A stretch of DNA of 64,000 nt from Aquicoccus sp. G2-2 (lineage in GTDB: Bacteria > Pseudomonadota > Alphaproteobacteria > Rhodobacterales > Rhodobacteraceae), in NCBI RefSeq assembly GCF_034555965.1, contig NZ_JAYDCK010000003.1, positions 3,348,001-3,412,000 on the forward strand. Reading direction: 5' to 3'. Numbering within the stretch: the first letter of the stretch is position 1; each line of letters opens with the position of its first letter. The notes beneath the pieces were generated by a model. The model did no database searches, was not told where the DNA came from, and saw only the letters and a program-made list of their open reading frames with translations. This document shows positions 44,792-53,626 of the stretch, piece by piece. The translations under genes were made by a program, and so were the position numbers.

Positions 44792-45239
44792 TGCGGTCTC
44801 CTTCGACCTTGTTTTTTCATGCCTTGCCCATGTGGGGGCGCGGCGGCGACTTCGCAAACTCCCAAACGCCGCGCGCCGCCCATGGGCGCAGATCAAACGA
44901 CGCGCGCCCCCGTGGGCGCAGATCAAACGACGCGCGCCCCCGTGGGCGCGACGCGCTGACGGGGGCGATCCCGGGCAATGCCCATGGGACCGGAAGCCTT
45001 GTTCACTTCCGGAAATGCTGCGCCGGGATTTAGGCGCAGATGGCGACCGAGTCAAGCGCGGGCATGAGCGGCGCGGCATTGACGGCGGCGGGCTGATTAG
45101 TAGGCCAATCCCAAACTGGGCCGCATTGGGGTGGCTCCCCTCGGGGTGGGGCGCGAACCTGTGTTCCATCCTGATTACCGTGTTGCGAACGACGACTCCG
45201 GTTGGCTAAGGTGCCGGCGCGTGCAGATGCGGGGGCGAG
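44792..45239. other. 448-bp divergent intergenic region
   Basis: Lies between leftward ffh and rightward glycosyltransferase, so it carries both promoters. It contains the 30-base tandem repeats at 44881-44950. I see no confident promoter boxes, small gene or structured RNA. Confidence 0.45.
44881..44950. repeat. 30-bp tandem repeat, 2.3 copies
   Basis: Two full units (44881-44910 and 44911-44940) differ by one base near their start and share GATCAAACGACGCGCGCCCC. A third partial unit, CGTGGGCGCG, follows. The GCGCGCCCC-CGTGGGCGC junction is itself partly palindromic. About 90 bases upstream of the ffh start. Confidence 0.85.
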
Positions 45240-46025
45240 ATGGACAAGGGTGTGATCTATGTGGCGACGGGGGCTGCGTTTCTTGAGTTGGCGCAAGCCT
45301 CGGCGCGCTCACTGAGGGCGGTGGCGCCGGAGCTGCCGATTGACCTTTATACCGACGCACCCGAGCGAGCGGAGGCGGGACTGTTTGACGAAGTGCATGA
45401 AATTGCCAACCCGCATCGGCGTTCCAAGCTTGACTGCCTGCCGCTGACGCGGTTCGAGCGCACGCTTTTCATGGATTGCGACACGCTGTTTCTGGCCCCG
45501 CCGGGGGATGTTTTTGATCTGCTGGAGCGGTTCGATATGGCGCTGGCGCATGACGTGCGCCGGGCGAGCGATTTGATCCGTGAAGGGTTGGACGAGGTGA
45601 CGCCTTATGCCTTCCCGCAGATGAATTCGGGGGTGTTCCTTTATCGGCGCAGCGCGCCCGTATTGGCGTTTTTGCGCGACTGGGCGCGACGGTTTGCCGA
45701 GTCCGGCGTGCGGCGCGATCAGATTATCCTGAAGGATATGCTGTGGCGCAGCGATCTGCGGTTTTATGTGCTGCCGCCAGAGTTCAACCTGCGGCGTGTG
45801 ACCATGCTGGATGCGTGGGAGCCGGAGGATGCGCGCCCGACGATCCTGCATTCGCACCGATTGAAGGATCATCTGGACGGGCATGGCGCGCGGATCAGCG
45901 ATGCCGCCACGCTTATTGCGGCTGAACGGGAGGCGCTGCAGCGCGAATGGGCCGTGCCGGGGCGTGAGGCTGATCCGATTGCGCAGTATCGCCAGCCGCT
46001 TGATCTACCCCAATCCAGCGATTGA
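45240..46025 (+). CDS. GT-A-fold glycosyltransferase-like protein
   Basis: A 261-residue protein resembling nucleotide-sugar-dependent transferases. It opens VIYVATGAAFLELAQASARSL and has a DxD-type metal site in RTLFMDCDTLFLAPPG, followed by FPQMNSGVFLYRRS, a typical acceptor-side NSG motif. No signal or membrane segment. Donor and acceptor are unknown. The 3' end overlaps the convergent gene at 45913 by 113 bases. Confidence 0.72.
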   Translation: MDKGVIYVATGAAFLELAQASARSLRAVAPELPIDLYTDAPERAEAGLFDEVHEIANPHRRSKLDCLPLTRFERTLFMDCDTLFLAPPGDVFDLLERFDMALAHDVRRASDLIREGLDEVTPYAFPQMNSGVFLYRRSAPVLAFLRDWARRFAESGVRRDQIILKDMLWRSDLRFYVLPPEFNLRRVTMLDAWEPEDARPTILHSHRLKDHLDGHGARISDAATLIAAEREALQREWAVPGREADPIAQYRQPLDLPQSSD

Positions 46026-46470
46026 TTGCCTCGGCCACCTCAAACGGGTGGCCCATGTTGGAATAGGCTTTGGTCAGCGGTTTGGTGCCAGTCACGCCCG
46101 CCACGGTCATGTTGAGCGCGACGCGGTAGAGCGTGCCATTCTTACCGGTGGTGCTTTCGACCTTGGCGGCGTTCACGTTCTCGATCCGATAGCGGCTCTT
46201 GCGCTGGCCAAAGACGCTTTTGCGGCGGATTTCGACCCAACCTTCGGGGCGGTAGAACACCACCTGCACGCGGCGCACGAAGATCGCAAAGAACGCCGGG
46301 GCCATGATCAACCCGACGGCCACGAAGATGAGCCCCATCCAGTCGCCCTGTGACACGATGGCCAAGCCGGTGCCGGTGAAGATCAGGGAAAACAGGATCA
46401 GCATTACGCCGATCAGCCAAGGCCGGTCACCGACGATCAGGGTTTGATCGGTGTTTTTGCGGATCTTCAT
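45913..46470 (-). CDS. Membrane protein with two N-terminal spans
   Basis: 185 residues. A basic N-terminus (MKIRKNTDQ) precedes two adjacent membrane segments (IGVMLILFSLIFTGTGLAIV and GLIFVAVGLIMAPAFFAIFV). A soluble PH-like beta domain follows (VEIRRKSVFGQRKSRYRIENV). The last 35 residues are low-complexity Ala/Pro/Gln and overlap the glycosyltransferase gene. If the G run at 46005-46008 were one shorter, the protein would end after NRWIG, removing the overlap. No function assigned. ATG 46470 is chosen; 46488 would add LYDFT. Confidence 0.6.
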   Translation of the reverse strand: MKIRKNTDQTLIVGDRPWLIGVMLILFSLIFTGTGLAIVSQGDWMGLIFVAVGLIMAPAFFAIFVRRVQVVFYRPEGWVEIRRKSVFGQRKSRYRIENVNAAKVESTTGKNGTLYRVALNMTVAGVTGTKPLTKAYSNMGHPFEVAEAINRWIGVDQAAGDTAQSDQPHAPARPIRAAAPPVQPQ

Positions 46471-46637
46471 GGTGAAATCATAAAGCATTTCGAATTTAAG
46501 TTGAAACACAACTTGAATTCGAACCGCTTTGAACGGGAGTTGGGGAAAATCTTTCCTTTCTGGCGCCGCCCCTTTGCAATTCCAGACGGAGCGCGCATTG
46601 TGGCGCCGATCTGTTTTTCTGCGCACATGAGGGCGGC

Positions 46638-47513
46638 ATGGACAATTGGGATGAAGTGCGCACGGCCTATCATGTTGCGTTGGCGGGAACGGTGAGCGGG
46701 GCGGCAGAGGCGCTGGGCGTGCATCATGCCACGGTGATCCGGCATGTCGATGCGTTGGAGGCGCGGCTGGGTGTGAACCTGTTTCAGCGCCATGCAAGGG
46801 GTTACACCCCGACCGAGGCAGGCGAAGACCTGCTGCGCGTGGCGCGCGCAACCGATGAACAGCTTTCCCAGCTTTCAAGCCGGATCAAGGGCTGGGGCGA
46901 AGCGGTTGAAGGCGAGGTCGTGGTGACGGCGCTGGCCGAGATCGCGGCGATGCTGGCGCCGGTGCTGACCGCGTTTCAAGCCGAGTATCCGGGGTTGATC
47001 GTGCGGCTTTTGGCCAGTGCGCGGCTGTTCCGGCTGGAATATGGCGAGGCGCATGTGGCGGTGCGCGCCGGGTCGCAAGCCCCGGATGAGCCAGACAACG
47101 TGGTGCAGAAGCTGGGAACGTATGGTGTCGGGCTTTATGCCAGCCCCGGTTACATCAAGGCGCATGGGATGCCGGAAAATGATGCCGCTTTGGCGGCGCA
47201 TCGCTTTGTCGCCGGGGATGATACGCATTCGCGCGCGCCCTATGCCATCTGGCTGCGGCAGCATGTGCCGGAAACCGCAATCACCTTTCGCGCGGATGAT
47301 TTTCATGCCTGCGCCGCGGCGGTCCGCGCCGGGGCCGGGTTGGGCTTTCTGCGGCCCGAGCGGGCACAGAGTGCGGAGCTTGTGCAGGTCATGGCGCCGC
47401 GCGCAGAGTGGGCAGTGCGGCTTTGGTTGGTGACGCATATGGATTTGCATCGCACCGCAAAGGTGCAAACGCTGGGCCGGTTTCTGAAGGCGCAAATGCA
47501 GGGGATGAACTGA
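46638..47513 (+). CDS. LysR-family transcriptional regulator
   Basis: A 291-residue regulator. The N-terminal winged helix-turn-helix (about 5-65) includes TVSGAAEALGVHHATVIRHVDALEARLG and FQRHARGYTPTEAG. The C-terminal effector-binding domain begins about residue 90 (VVVTALAEIAAMLAPVL). Followed immediately by a DMT-family transporter on the same strand, which is a plausible target. The ligand is unknown. Confidence 0.9.
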   Translation: MDNWDEVRTAYHVALAGTVSGAAEALGVHHATVIRHVDALEARLGVNLFQRHARGYTPTEAGEDLLRVARATDEQLSQLSSRIKGWGEAVEGEVVVTALAEIAAMLAPVLTAFQAEYPGLIVRLLASARLFRLEYGEAHVAVRAGSQAPDEPDNVVQKLGTYGVGLYASPGYIKAHGMPENDAALAAHRFVAGDDTHSRAPYAIWLRQHVPETAITFRADDFHACAAAVRAGAGLGFLRPERAQSAELVQVMAPRAEWAVRLWLVTHMDLHRTAKVQTLGRFLKAQMQGMN

Positions 47514-47557
47514 TAGTGAGAGGCATAGGCGCACAGCAACAGCCGGTAGACGACCCG

Positions 47558-48481
47558 ATGAGGAAGATCAGGCTAACCCCGGCGCAGCAAGGCCATCTGT
47601 CGATGTTGATCTTTTCCGCCCTTGTGGCGGGGTCGTTTTCGCTTGGCGTTCTGGCAGCACCGCATATCGCGCCTGCGGCGTTGACCGCACCACGGTTTTT
47701 GATTGCGGCGGTGCTTGTCGGGATTGCGGCGCTGACCACCACCGGCCTGCCGCGCAGCGCGGCGCGCGCGCCGTGGCGCTACCTGCTGATGGGCGGCACC
47801 TTCGCGGCTTATTTCGTGCTGATGTTTGAGGGGCTGAAGACCGCGTCGCCGGTTTCGGCTTCGGCGGTGTTCACGCTGACGCCGGTGATTTCGGCGGTGG
47901 TGGGCTATATCATGATGCGCCAGATCACCACGCCGCGCATGGCCGGGGGGCTGGCGTTGGGGGCGTCGGGGGCGCTGTGGGTGATTTTCCGCGCCGATTG
48001 GGGCGCGCTGATGTCGTTTGAAGTTGGCCGGGGCGAGATGATTTATTTCGTCGGCTGTGTGGCGCATGCCACCTATACGCCGATGGTGCGCTGGCTTAAC
48101 CGTGGCGAGCCGCCGGTGGTGTTCACCTTCGGGATGCTGCTGGCCGGGTGTGTGGTGGTGACGATTTATGGCTGGAACGACATATGGGCGACCGACTGGG
48201 CGGCGCTGCCGAAGATCGTGTGGATCACGCTGATCTATCTGTCGGTGTTTGCCAGCGCGGTGACGTTTGTTCTGGTGCAGTTTGCAACGCTGCGGCTGCC
48301 GTCGGCCAAGGTGATGGCTTATACGTATCTTACGCCCAGCTGGGTGATCGTGTGGGAAATCGTGCTGGGCCATGAGGTGCCGCCGCTACTGGTTCTGGGC
48401 GGTGTGGTGCTGACCATTATGGCGCTTTGGGTGCTTTTGAAGGATGAAGAACCCCTGAGTCGCGCGCGAGTGCTTAGATAA
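47558..48481 (+). CDS. EamA/DMT-family transporter
   Basis: A 307-residue ten-span membrane protein with two EamA repeats: PRFLIAAVLVGIAAL and VFTLTPVISAVVGYIMM in the first, and the second ending KVMAYTYLTPSWVIVWEIVLG. Likely exporter of amino acids or metabolites; substrate unknown. The start is uncertain: ATG 47558 has a weak ribosome-binding site, and GTG 47516 (two bases after the LysR stop) has a better one. Its 3' end overlaps the convergent GT61 gene by 8 bases. Confidence 0.85.
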   Translation: MRKIRLTPAQQGHLSMLIFSALVAGSFSLGVLAAPHIAPAALTAPRFLIAAVLVGIAALTTTGLPRSAARAPWRYLLMGGTFAAYFVLMFEGLKTASPVSASAVFTLTPVISAVVGYIMMRQITTPRMAGGLALGASGALWVIFRADWGALMSFEVGRGEMIYFVGCVAHATYTPMVRWLNRGEPPVVFTFGMLLAGCVVVTIYGWNDIWATDWAALPKIVWITLIYLSVFASAVTFVLVQFATLRLPSAKVMAYTYLTPSWVIVWEIVLGHEVPPLLVLGGVVLTIMALWVLLKDEEPLSRARVLR

Positions 48482-49442
48482 ACCCTTTGCGGGCCAGCGC
48501 GCTGCGCAACCGGCCAAGTTTCAGCGGCGCATGGGCGGCGCCGTCTTCTTGCGGCAAGAGCGCGTGAATAGTGGTCAGGTCGACCGCGCCGAAAGCAGCG
48601 ATCTGTGCGGCGATGGCGGCGAATACCTCGGGCCGGTGGCGGCGTTTGACCAGCGCCACGCGGGTGCCCGGTTGCAGCAGATGCGCGGCGAGGTGGAAGG
48701 CCGAGCCATCGGCCCCGACAAGCATCCTTGCGGCGAGGTAATGTTCGATCTGTTGGGTGATGGAATAGCGTTCGGGATGGAAGATGGTATAGCCCGCGCT
48801 GGCCATGATCTCTTCGATGTCCGCCTCGTGATCGACCAGCTTGTCTTCGCTTTCCAGCCGGGCGCGCGAGATATAGAGTTTTTCCGGGCCGTTGGGCACG
48901 AAGCCGTTTTCCAGCCGGGCGCGCACGAAATGGCGGAACTCGGGTGTGCCGGTGCTCCATGACAGGTGGCCGACGCCTTGACTGGGCACTAGCAGGGTCT
49001 CGACGCGGGCCGGTTCAAGCACCGGGATGGCGGGAATGTCGCCAATGAGGATTTTCAGCAATGCGGCCAGTTGCTTGCCGAAAAGCTTTGTCGGTTTGCG
49101 CCCCGGCATTGGCACGAAGAGAATGCTTTCGGGCGCTGTGCCAAGCTGATCCAGCGCCCAGAGCCGGGCGATGGTTTCAACAAGGAAATGGCCGAAATGC
49201 TGCCGCGCGATGCCGCCAAAGAGGTGACGCCCCGGAAGGGTTTCCAGCGTGGCGCTACCGCCGGGTGGTTTTGGCATATCGGACAGGCGCGGGCCGCTGA
49301 GCTGTGTGCGGGAGGTGTCGCAAAATGTGCCGTCGGGGCCGAACACACCATTGGGCAGGGTGCGCCCGTCCTGTGTGGGCACGATCAGCGCGTCGCGGAG
49401 CGTTTCAATCCGCGCGGCGGGGAGAGACGGGTGGTCGGCCAT
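48474..49442 (-). CDS. GT61-family (DUF563) glycosyltransferase
   Basis: A 322-residue protein of the GT61 family. It has GGIARQHFGHFLVETIARLW, the central VPSQGVGHLSWSTGTPEF, LYISRARLESEDK and late MLVGADGSAFHLAAHLLQPGT, all typical. Sugar donor and acceptor are not known; family members act on extracellular polysaccharide or glycans. The ATG overlaps the stop of the ArsR gene, so it may be under that regulator. Confidence 0.82.
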   Translation of the reverse strand: MADHPSLPAARIETLRDALIVPTQDGRTLPNGVFGPDGTFCDTSRTQLSGPRLSDMPKPPGGSATLETLPGRHLFGGIARQHFGHFLVETIARLWALDQLGTAPESILFVPMPGRKPTKLFGKQLAALLKILIGDIPAIPVLEPARVETLLVPSQGVGHLSWSTGTPEFRHFVRARLENGFVPNGPEKLYISRARLESEDKLVDHEADIEEIMASAGYTIFHPERYSITQQIEHYLAARMLVGADGSAFHLAAHLLQPGTRVALVKRRHRPEVFAAIAAQIAAFGAVDLTTIHALLPQEDGAAHAPLKLGRLRSALARKGFI

Positions 49443-49795
49443 CAGGGGGTTTCAGCCGCGTCGTCAGGGATGTCATTGCCAAGCTCTGCCTCAAGGAAGC
49501 GTTCGAACATGTCGAGATTGACCGGCTCGAACTGCCCGAAGCCCTGCATCCAGACCGAGGCGCCCCGCAGCGCGCCGGGTTCGAGCTTGCACCATTTCAC
49601 CCGACCGCGCTTTTCCTGCGAGATCAGCCCGGCGCGGGTGAGGATGCCGAGATGCTTGGAAATTGCGGCAAGCGACATGGTGAACGGCGCGGCCACGTCT
49701 GTCACCGCCATGTCGTCCTCAAGCAGCATCGACAGGATCGCCCGGCGGGTCGGGTCGGCCAGTGCTGCGAAGGTTTGATCAAGCTCGTTTGCCAT
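49442..49795 (-). CDS. ArsR-family winged-helix regulator
   Basis: A 117-residue dimeric repressor. The winged helix is ALADPTRRAILSMLLEDDMAVTDVA with the recognition helix SLAAISKHLGILTRAGLISQ. It lacks the metal-binding CxC motif of true ArsR, so it belongs to the metal-independent group that often sits beside SRPBCC genes; none is adjacent here. A palindrome lies upstream (see 49826). One-base overlap with the GT61 gene downstream. Confidence 0.88.
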   Translation of the reverse strand: MANELDQTFAALADPTRRAILSMLLEDDMAVTDVAAPFTMSLAAISKHLGILTRAGLISQEKRGRVKWCKLEPGALRGASVWMQGFGQFEPVNLDMFERFLEAELGNDIPDDAAETP

Positions 49796-49825
49796 GGGTT
49801 CATTTGGAAGGTTGGCGCGGTTTCG

Positions 49826-49841
49826 TCAACCGTTTGGTTGA
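49826..49841. promoter_or_regulatory. Palindromic operator candidate of the ArsR-type gene
   Basis: A perfect inverted repeat TCAACC-GTTT-GGTTGA, 31 bases upstream of the regulator's ATG. Position and symmetry fit an autoregulatory site; binding is inferred. Confidence 0.65.
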
Positions 49842-50009
49842 ATAAGCGGTTTGCGCGGAGTTGGCGCTAACAGGGGCAATTCGGGAGGTGGAAGACTTGT
49901 CGGGCTGTTCATATTATGGCGCATAAACAATATCTTACGCCGGTTTCGCGGCGATGAACGGCGCGCTTGACTCCGAGGTGCTGCGCCAATAGCTAAGGGG
50001 CGATCATTC

Positions 50010-50375
50010 ATGGGGGTTTTCGACGTGTCTGAGCCCGGCCCACCGGCGGATCCGAAAGAGCGGCTAAAGCAGCTTGAAGCGCGGATCGAGGCGGCCAAGG
50101 CAGCAAAGGCACCGGTGAAGCGCCATCAGGACGAGCATTATTCGCAAGCGCAGCAAGGCTGGCGAATGGTGACGGAGCTGGTTGCCGGTCTTCTGATCGG
50201 TTTTGGCATTGGGTACGGGCTGGATCGCCTGTTCGGAACGCTTCCGATTTTCCTGGTGCTGTTCACATTGTTGGGCTTTGTGGCCGGAGTTCGCACGATG
50301 ATGCGCACGGCGAAAGAGCTTCAGCAGACAGATACGGCCCCACGGGGCGATGAAGATGAAGACGAGAGGGCTTAG
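50010..50375 (+). CDS. atpI: ATP synthase protein I
   Basis: A 121-residue AtpI-type protein that helps assemble the c-ring. A charged N-terminal coiled coil (PPADPKERLKQLEARIEAAK) precedes two membrane segments (LVAGLLIGFGIGYGLDRLFG and FLVLFTLLGFVAGVRTMM). First gene of the F0 operon. Confidence 0.9.
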   Translation: MGVFDVSEPGPPADPKERLKQLEARIEAAKAAKAPVKRHQDEHYSQAQQGWRMVTELVAGLLIGFGIGYGLDRLFGTLPIFLVLFTLLGFVAGVRTMMRTAKELQQTDTAPRGDEDEDERA

Positions 50376-50378
50376 GAC

Positions 50379-51188
50379 GTGGCAACCGAGACGCACATAG
50401 CCGAGACGGCAACGCAAGCCGCCGGACACGGCGCTGAAGGTGGGTTGACCTTTCACCCGATGGACCAATTCATCATCAAGCCGCTTTTTGGGCATGGTGA
50501 TGTGGGCACATTCACAGTGACCAACGCGACCTTGTGGATGGCGATTGCGGTTCTGGCGACCGTTGCGCTTCTGATCCTTGGGACTTCGCGGCGCGCGATG
50601 GTGCCGAGCCGGACGCAATCGGTGGCCGAGTTGGCCTATGGCTTCGTTTACAAGATGGTTGAGGACGTCACCGGCAAGGAAGGGTTGAAGTATTTCCCCT
50701 ATATCATGACGATCTTCATGTTCACGGTTTTTGCCAACATGCTTGGCCTTTTGCCGATGTCGTTCACCACCACCTCGCATCTGGCAGTGACCGGGTTTCT
50801 GGCGATTGCGGTGTTTCTTTCGGTAACGATCCTTGGGTTCGTGAAGCATGGCTTTGGGTTTCTGGGTGTGTTCTGGATCACCAGTGCGCCGCTGCCGCTG
50901 CGCCCGATCCTTGCGATTATCGAGGTGATTTCCTATTTCGTGCGTCCGGTCAGCCACTCGATCCGGCTTATGGGCAACATGATGGCCGGCCATGCGGTGA
51001 TGAAGGTGTTCGCCGCGTTTGCGCCGCTGATCCTGATGTCGGGCATTGGTATCGTGGTGACGCCAGCGTCGATCATTGCGATCAGCGCGATTTATGCGCT
51101 CGAAGTGCTGGTGGCGTTCATTCAGGCATATGTGTTCACCATTCTGACCTGCATCTATCTCAGGGACGCATTGCATCCGCATCACTAA
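50379..51188 (+). CDS. atpB: ATP synthase F0 subunit a
   Basis: A 269-residue membrane protein forming the proton half-channels. The essential Arg lies in [15 protein letters not shown], and the last span has [22 protein letters not shown] 50379 begins three bases after the atpI stop. Confidence 0.95.
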   Translation: MATETHIAETATQAAGHGAEGGLTFHPMDQFIIKPLFGHGDVGTFTVTNATLWMAIAVLATVALLILGTSRRAMVPSRTQSVAELAYGFVYKMVEDVTGKEGLKYFPYIMTIFMFTVFANMLGLLPMSFTTTSHLAVTGFLAIAVFLSVTILGFVKHGFGFLGVFWITSAPLPLRPILAIIEVISYFVRPVSHSIRLMGNMMAGHAVMKVFAAFAPLILMSGIGIVVTPASIIAISAIYALEVLVAFIQAYVFTILTCIYLRDALHPHH

Positions 51189-51208
51189 CGACAACCATCA
51201 AGGGTAAT

Positions 51209-51227
51209 GGTGGGTTGAAAGCCCACC
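51209..51227 (+). other. Short stem-loop in the atpB-atpE gap
   Basis: GGTGGG/CCCACC (six base pairs) around TTGAAAG, in the 78-base intercistronic region before the c-subunit gene. It may influence mRNA processing or the higher c-subunit yield; that is inference. Confidence 0.5.
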
Positions 51228-51266
51228 CTACAAATTTCAGCCAATTCCAACGTAAGGAGAATCGAA

Positions 51267-51503
51267 ATGGAAGGCGATATCGTACAAATGGGCGCTTATA
51301 TTGGTGCCGGTCTGGCCTGTACGGGCATGGGCGGAGCCGCTGTGGGCATCGGGCATGTGGTGGGTAACTACCTCTCTGGCGCACTGCGCAACCCGTCGGC
51401 CGCAGGTGGCCAGACAGCGACGATGTTTATCGGCATCGCGTTTTCGGAAGCTCTGGGGATCTTCTCGTTCCTCGTTGCCCTTCTGCTGATGTTCGCCGTC
51501 TGA
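51267..51503 (+). CDS. atpE: ATP synthase F0 subunit c
   Basis: A 78-residue hairpin protein of the proton-driven ring. Two spans surround the conserved RNPSAA loop (Arg 41). The ion-carrying carboxylate is Glu61 ([10 protein letters not shown]), and no sodium-binding signature is visible, so it should be proton-coupled. A AAGGAGA site gives strong translation. Confidence 0.97.
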   Translation: MEGDIVQMGAYIGAGLACTGMGGAAVGIGHVVGNYLSGALRNPSAAGGQTATMFIGIAFSEALGIFSFLVALLLMFAV

Positions 51504-51579
51504 TCCGGACCGGATTTCCTTACGCTCGGGTGGGCCTCTGCCAAGCGGCCGCCCGTTGTAATCCCGGTTCGAGGAGGGT

Positions 51580-52143
51580 GTGAACATGGCAGCAGGAACG
51601 CTTCCTATCGAAGCCGAAGCCGCCGGTCAGTGCGTTGATGCGCATGGCGGGGCAATCGGTATGCCGCAGCTTTGTAATGCGTGGATGGGCAACCAGATTT
51701 TCTGGTTGGTGGTCACGCTGGTGGTGCTTTACCTGATCCTGTCGCGCGTGGCGTTGCCACGGATCGCGGCGGTTCTGGCTGAGCGGCAAGGGACGATCAC
51801 CAATGATCTTGCTGCCGCAGAGGACCTGAAACAAAAGGCTGTGGAGGCCGAAGAGGCCTACAATAAGGCGCTGGCCGATGCGCGGATCGAGGCAAGCCGG
51901 ATCGTGGCGGATGCCAAGGCCGAGATGCAGGCCAATCTTGATGTCGAGATCGCCAAGGCCGATGCCGAGATCGCGGCGAAATCCGCCGAAAGCGAGAAAG
52001 CCATCGCGGAAATCCGCGCCGGGGCGCTCGACGCGGTGAAAGTTGTCGCCAAGGACACCGCCAAGGAAATCGTCGCGGCGATGGGCGGCAAGGCCGAGGC
52101 GCGCACGATCACTTCGGCGGTCAATGCACGGATGAAAGGGTGA
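51580..52143 (+). CDS. ATP synthase F0 subunit b' (AtpG/AtpX type)
   Basis: A 187-residue stator subunit, with an N-terminal extension of about 40 residues containing two cysteines, one membrane span ([20 protein letters not shown]) and a long Ala/Glu/Lys coiled coil. It forms a heterodimer with the b subunit that follows, typical of alphaproteobacteria and photosynthetic bacteria. The stop overlaps the next start by 4 bases. Confidence 0.92.
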   Translation: MNMAAGTLPIEAEAAGQCVDAHGGAIGMPQLCNAWMGNQIFWLVVTLVVLYLILSRVALPRIAAVLAERQGTITNDLAAAEDLKQKAVEAEEAYNKALADARIEASRIVADAKAEMQANLDVEIAKADAEIAAKSAESEKAIAEIRAGALDAVKVVAKDTAKEIVAAMGGKAEARTITSAVNARMKG

Positions 52144-52706
52144 GCAAGATGCGCATTATTGCAACCATGATTGCCCTTTTCGCGGCCAGCCCGGCGCTGG
52201 CCTCTACGGGGCTGCAATTCTCGCTGCACAATACCAACTTCGTGGTGATTGTGGCATTCCTTCTGTTCATTGCGGTGCTGATCTATGTGAAGGTGCCGGG
52301 TCTTGTGGCGGGAATGCTCGACAAGCGCGCCGAGGGTATTCAGGCGGAACTGCACGAGGCGCGCAAGCTGCGTGAAGAAGCGCAGAGCGTCCTTGCTTCT
52401 TATGAGCGTAAGCAAAAGGAAGTTGCCGAGCACGCCGAGCGGATCGTTACCGGGGCCAAAGAGGAAGCCCGGCTGGCGGCGGAGCAGGCCAAGGAAGACC
52501 TGAAGGTTTCCATTAAGCGACGCCTTGCGGCGGCGCAGGAGCAGATTGCCTCTGCGCAGTCATCGGCGGTGAAGGAAGTGCGGGATCAGGCGATTCAAAT
52601 CGCTGTGGGTGCCGCGCGCGAGGTAATTGCCAAGCAGATGACCGCGGCGGATGGTAACAAGCTGATTGATGACGCCATTGGTCAGGTGGACGCCAAGCTG
52701 CACTGA
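52140..52706 (+). CDS. atpF: ATP synthase F0 subunit b
   Basis: A 188-residue stator subunit. A signal-like N-terminus ([18 protein letters not shown]) precedes the membrane span [21 protein letters not shown] and a long coiled coil with [22 protein letters not shown]. Last gene of the F0 operon, followed by a terminator. The F1 genes are not in this window. Confidence 0.94.
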   Translation: MSKMRIIATMIALFAASPALASTGLQFSLHNTNFVVIVAFLLFIAVLIYVKVPGLVAGMLDKRAEGIQAELHEARKLREEAQSVLASYERKQKEVAEHAERIVTGAKEEARLAAEQAKEDLKVSIKRRLAAAQEQIASAQSSAVKEVRDQAIQIAVGAAREVIAKQMTAADGNKLIDDAIGQVDAKLH

Positions 52707-52733
52707 GCTGTATTTACCTATATTCGATGCGAA

Positions 52734-52760
52734 GAACCCGGACCCTGTGTTCGGGTTTTT
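52734..52760 (+). terminator. Rho-independent terminator of the F0 operon
   Basis: GAACCCG/CGGGTT stem around GACCCTGTGTT, followed by TTTTT, 27 bases after the atpF stop; it also meets the end of the convergent GntR gene. Confidence 0.8.
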
Positions 52761-53527
52761 CATTTACTGGCGTCGTGTTCGATCCGTTGGCGGGCGACTC
52801 TCTCGTTCTGCTCTGCTTTTGCCTGTGCGGCGAAGGCGGCTTCGACGAAATCGAGATGCGCTTCGATCATGGCGCGGGCGGCGGCGGGATCGCGCGCCTG
52901 AAGCGCGGCGTTGATGGCGCGGTGCTGATTCAGCAGGTCTTCGCGGGTGGTTTTCTGGGCGAACATGCGGGCGCGGTTATAGAACACGCCTTCGCGCAGG
53001 AGATCATACATAGAGCGCATCATGTGCAGCATGATGACGTTATGGCTGGCCTCGATGATTGCCATGTGGAAGGCCGCGTCAAGATCGGCCTCATCCTTGG
53101 GCGCGGGGCGGGCATGGGCCGCTTCCATCCGGCGAAAGGCGGTGTCGATCACCCTGAGATCAAGATCGGAGGCGAGCCGTGCGGCACGTTCGGCGGCCAA
53201 CCCTTCCATATCGCGCCGGAAGGCGAGGTAGTCTTGCACCGCCTCGTTATGCGCGCCGAAAAGCTTTACCAGCGCCGGGGAAAAGGCGGAGCCAAGCACA
53301 TCAGCGACATAGACGCCGGAGCCGGCTTTGGCACTGAGCAAGCCGCTGGCCTGCAACTCGGCCAGCGCGTCGCGCAGCGAGGGGCGCGAGACTGCGAGCT
53401 TTTCGGCCAGTTCACGCTCTGGCGGGAGGCGCTCTCCGGGGCGCAGGATACCGCGCAGGATCAGAAGCTCGATCTGGCGCACCACGGCGCTTGAGAGCTT
53501 TTCGGAGTGGACAGGGTGAAAGGGCAT
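52760..53527 (-). CDS. GntR/FCD-family (FadR subfamily) transcriptional regulator
   Basis: A 255-residue regulator. The N-terminal winged helix (about 10-75) has LRPGERLPPERELAEKLAVSRPSLRDALAEL and SGLLSAKAGSGVYV. The FCD effector domain has metal-ligand-type residues in FHMAIIEASHNVIMLHMM. Members respond to organic acids such as pyruvate, lactate or glycolate; the ligand here is unknown. Palindrome upstream suggests autoregulation. Confidence 0.9.
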   Translation of the reverse strand: MPFHPVHSEKLSSAVVRQIELLILRGILRPGERLPPERELAEKLAVSRPSLRDALAELQASGLLSAKAGSGVYVADVLGSAFSPALVKLFGAHNEAVQDYLAFRRDMEGLAAERAARLASDLDLRVIDTAFRRMEAAHARPAPKDEADLDAAFHMAIIEASHNVIMLHMMRSMYDLLREGVFYNRARMFAQKTTREDLLNQHRAINAALQARDPAAARAMIEAHLDFVEAAFAAQAKAEQNERVARQRIEHDASK

Positions 53528-53548
53528 TGCGGGCCATTATGATCAACT

Positions 53549-53565
53549 GGTCAGATAATATGACC
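53549..53565. promoter_or_regulatory. Operator candidate of the GntR/FCD gene
   Basis: Inverted repeat GGTCA-GATAATA-TGACC, 22 bases upstream of the regulator's ATG. The GGT/ACC half-sites fit the general pattern of FCD regulators; binding is inferred. Confidence 0.6.
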
Positions 53566-53626
53566 GCATATGAAGTTTAGAGCAAGGTCCGTTGGGCGGT
53601 CTGGCCGTCTGTTGGGGCTGCCTGCT

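Noticed and set aside
44881-44950. Possible CRISPR array
   Set aside because: The 30-base units are directly adjacent with no spacers, there are only 2.3 copies, and no cas gene is near.
43614-45209. A 531-codon open frame antisense to ffh
   Set aside because: It mirrors the conserved ffh coding sequence on the other strand and has no family features; long antisense frames are common at this GC content.
47408-47557. Upstream extension of the DMT transporter
   Set aside because: The frame is open but overlaps the conserved end of the LysR gene; only the GTG at 47516 is a reasonable alternative start.
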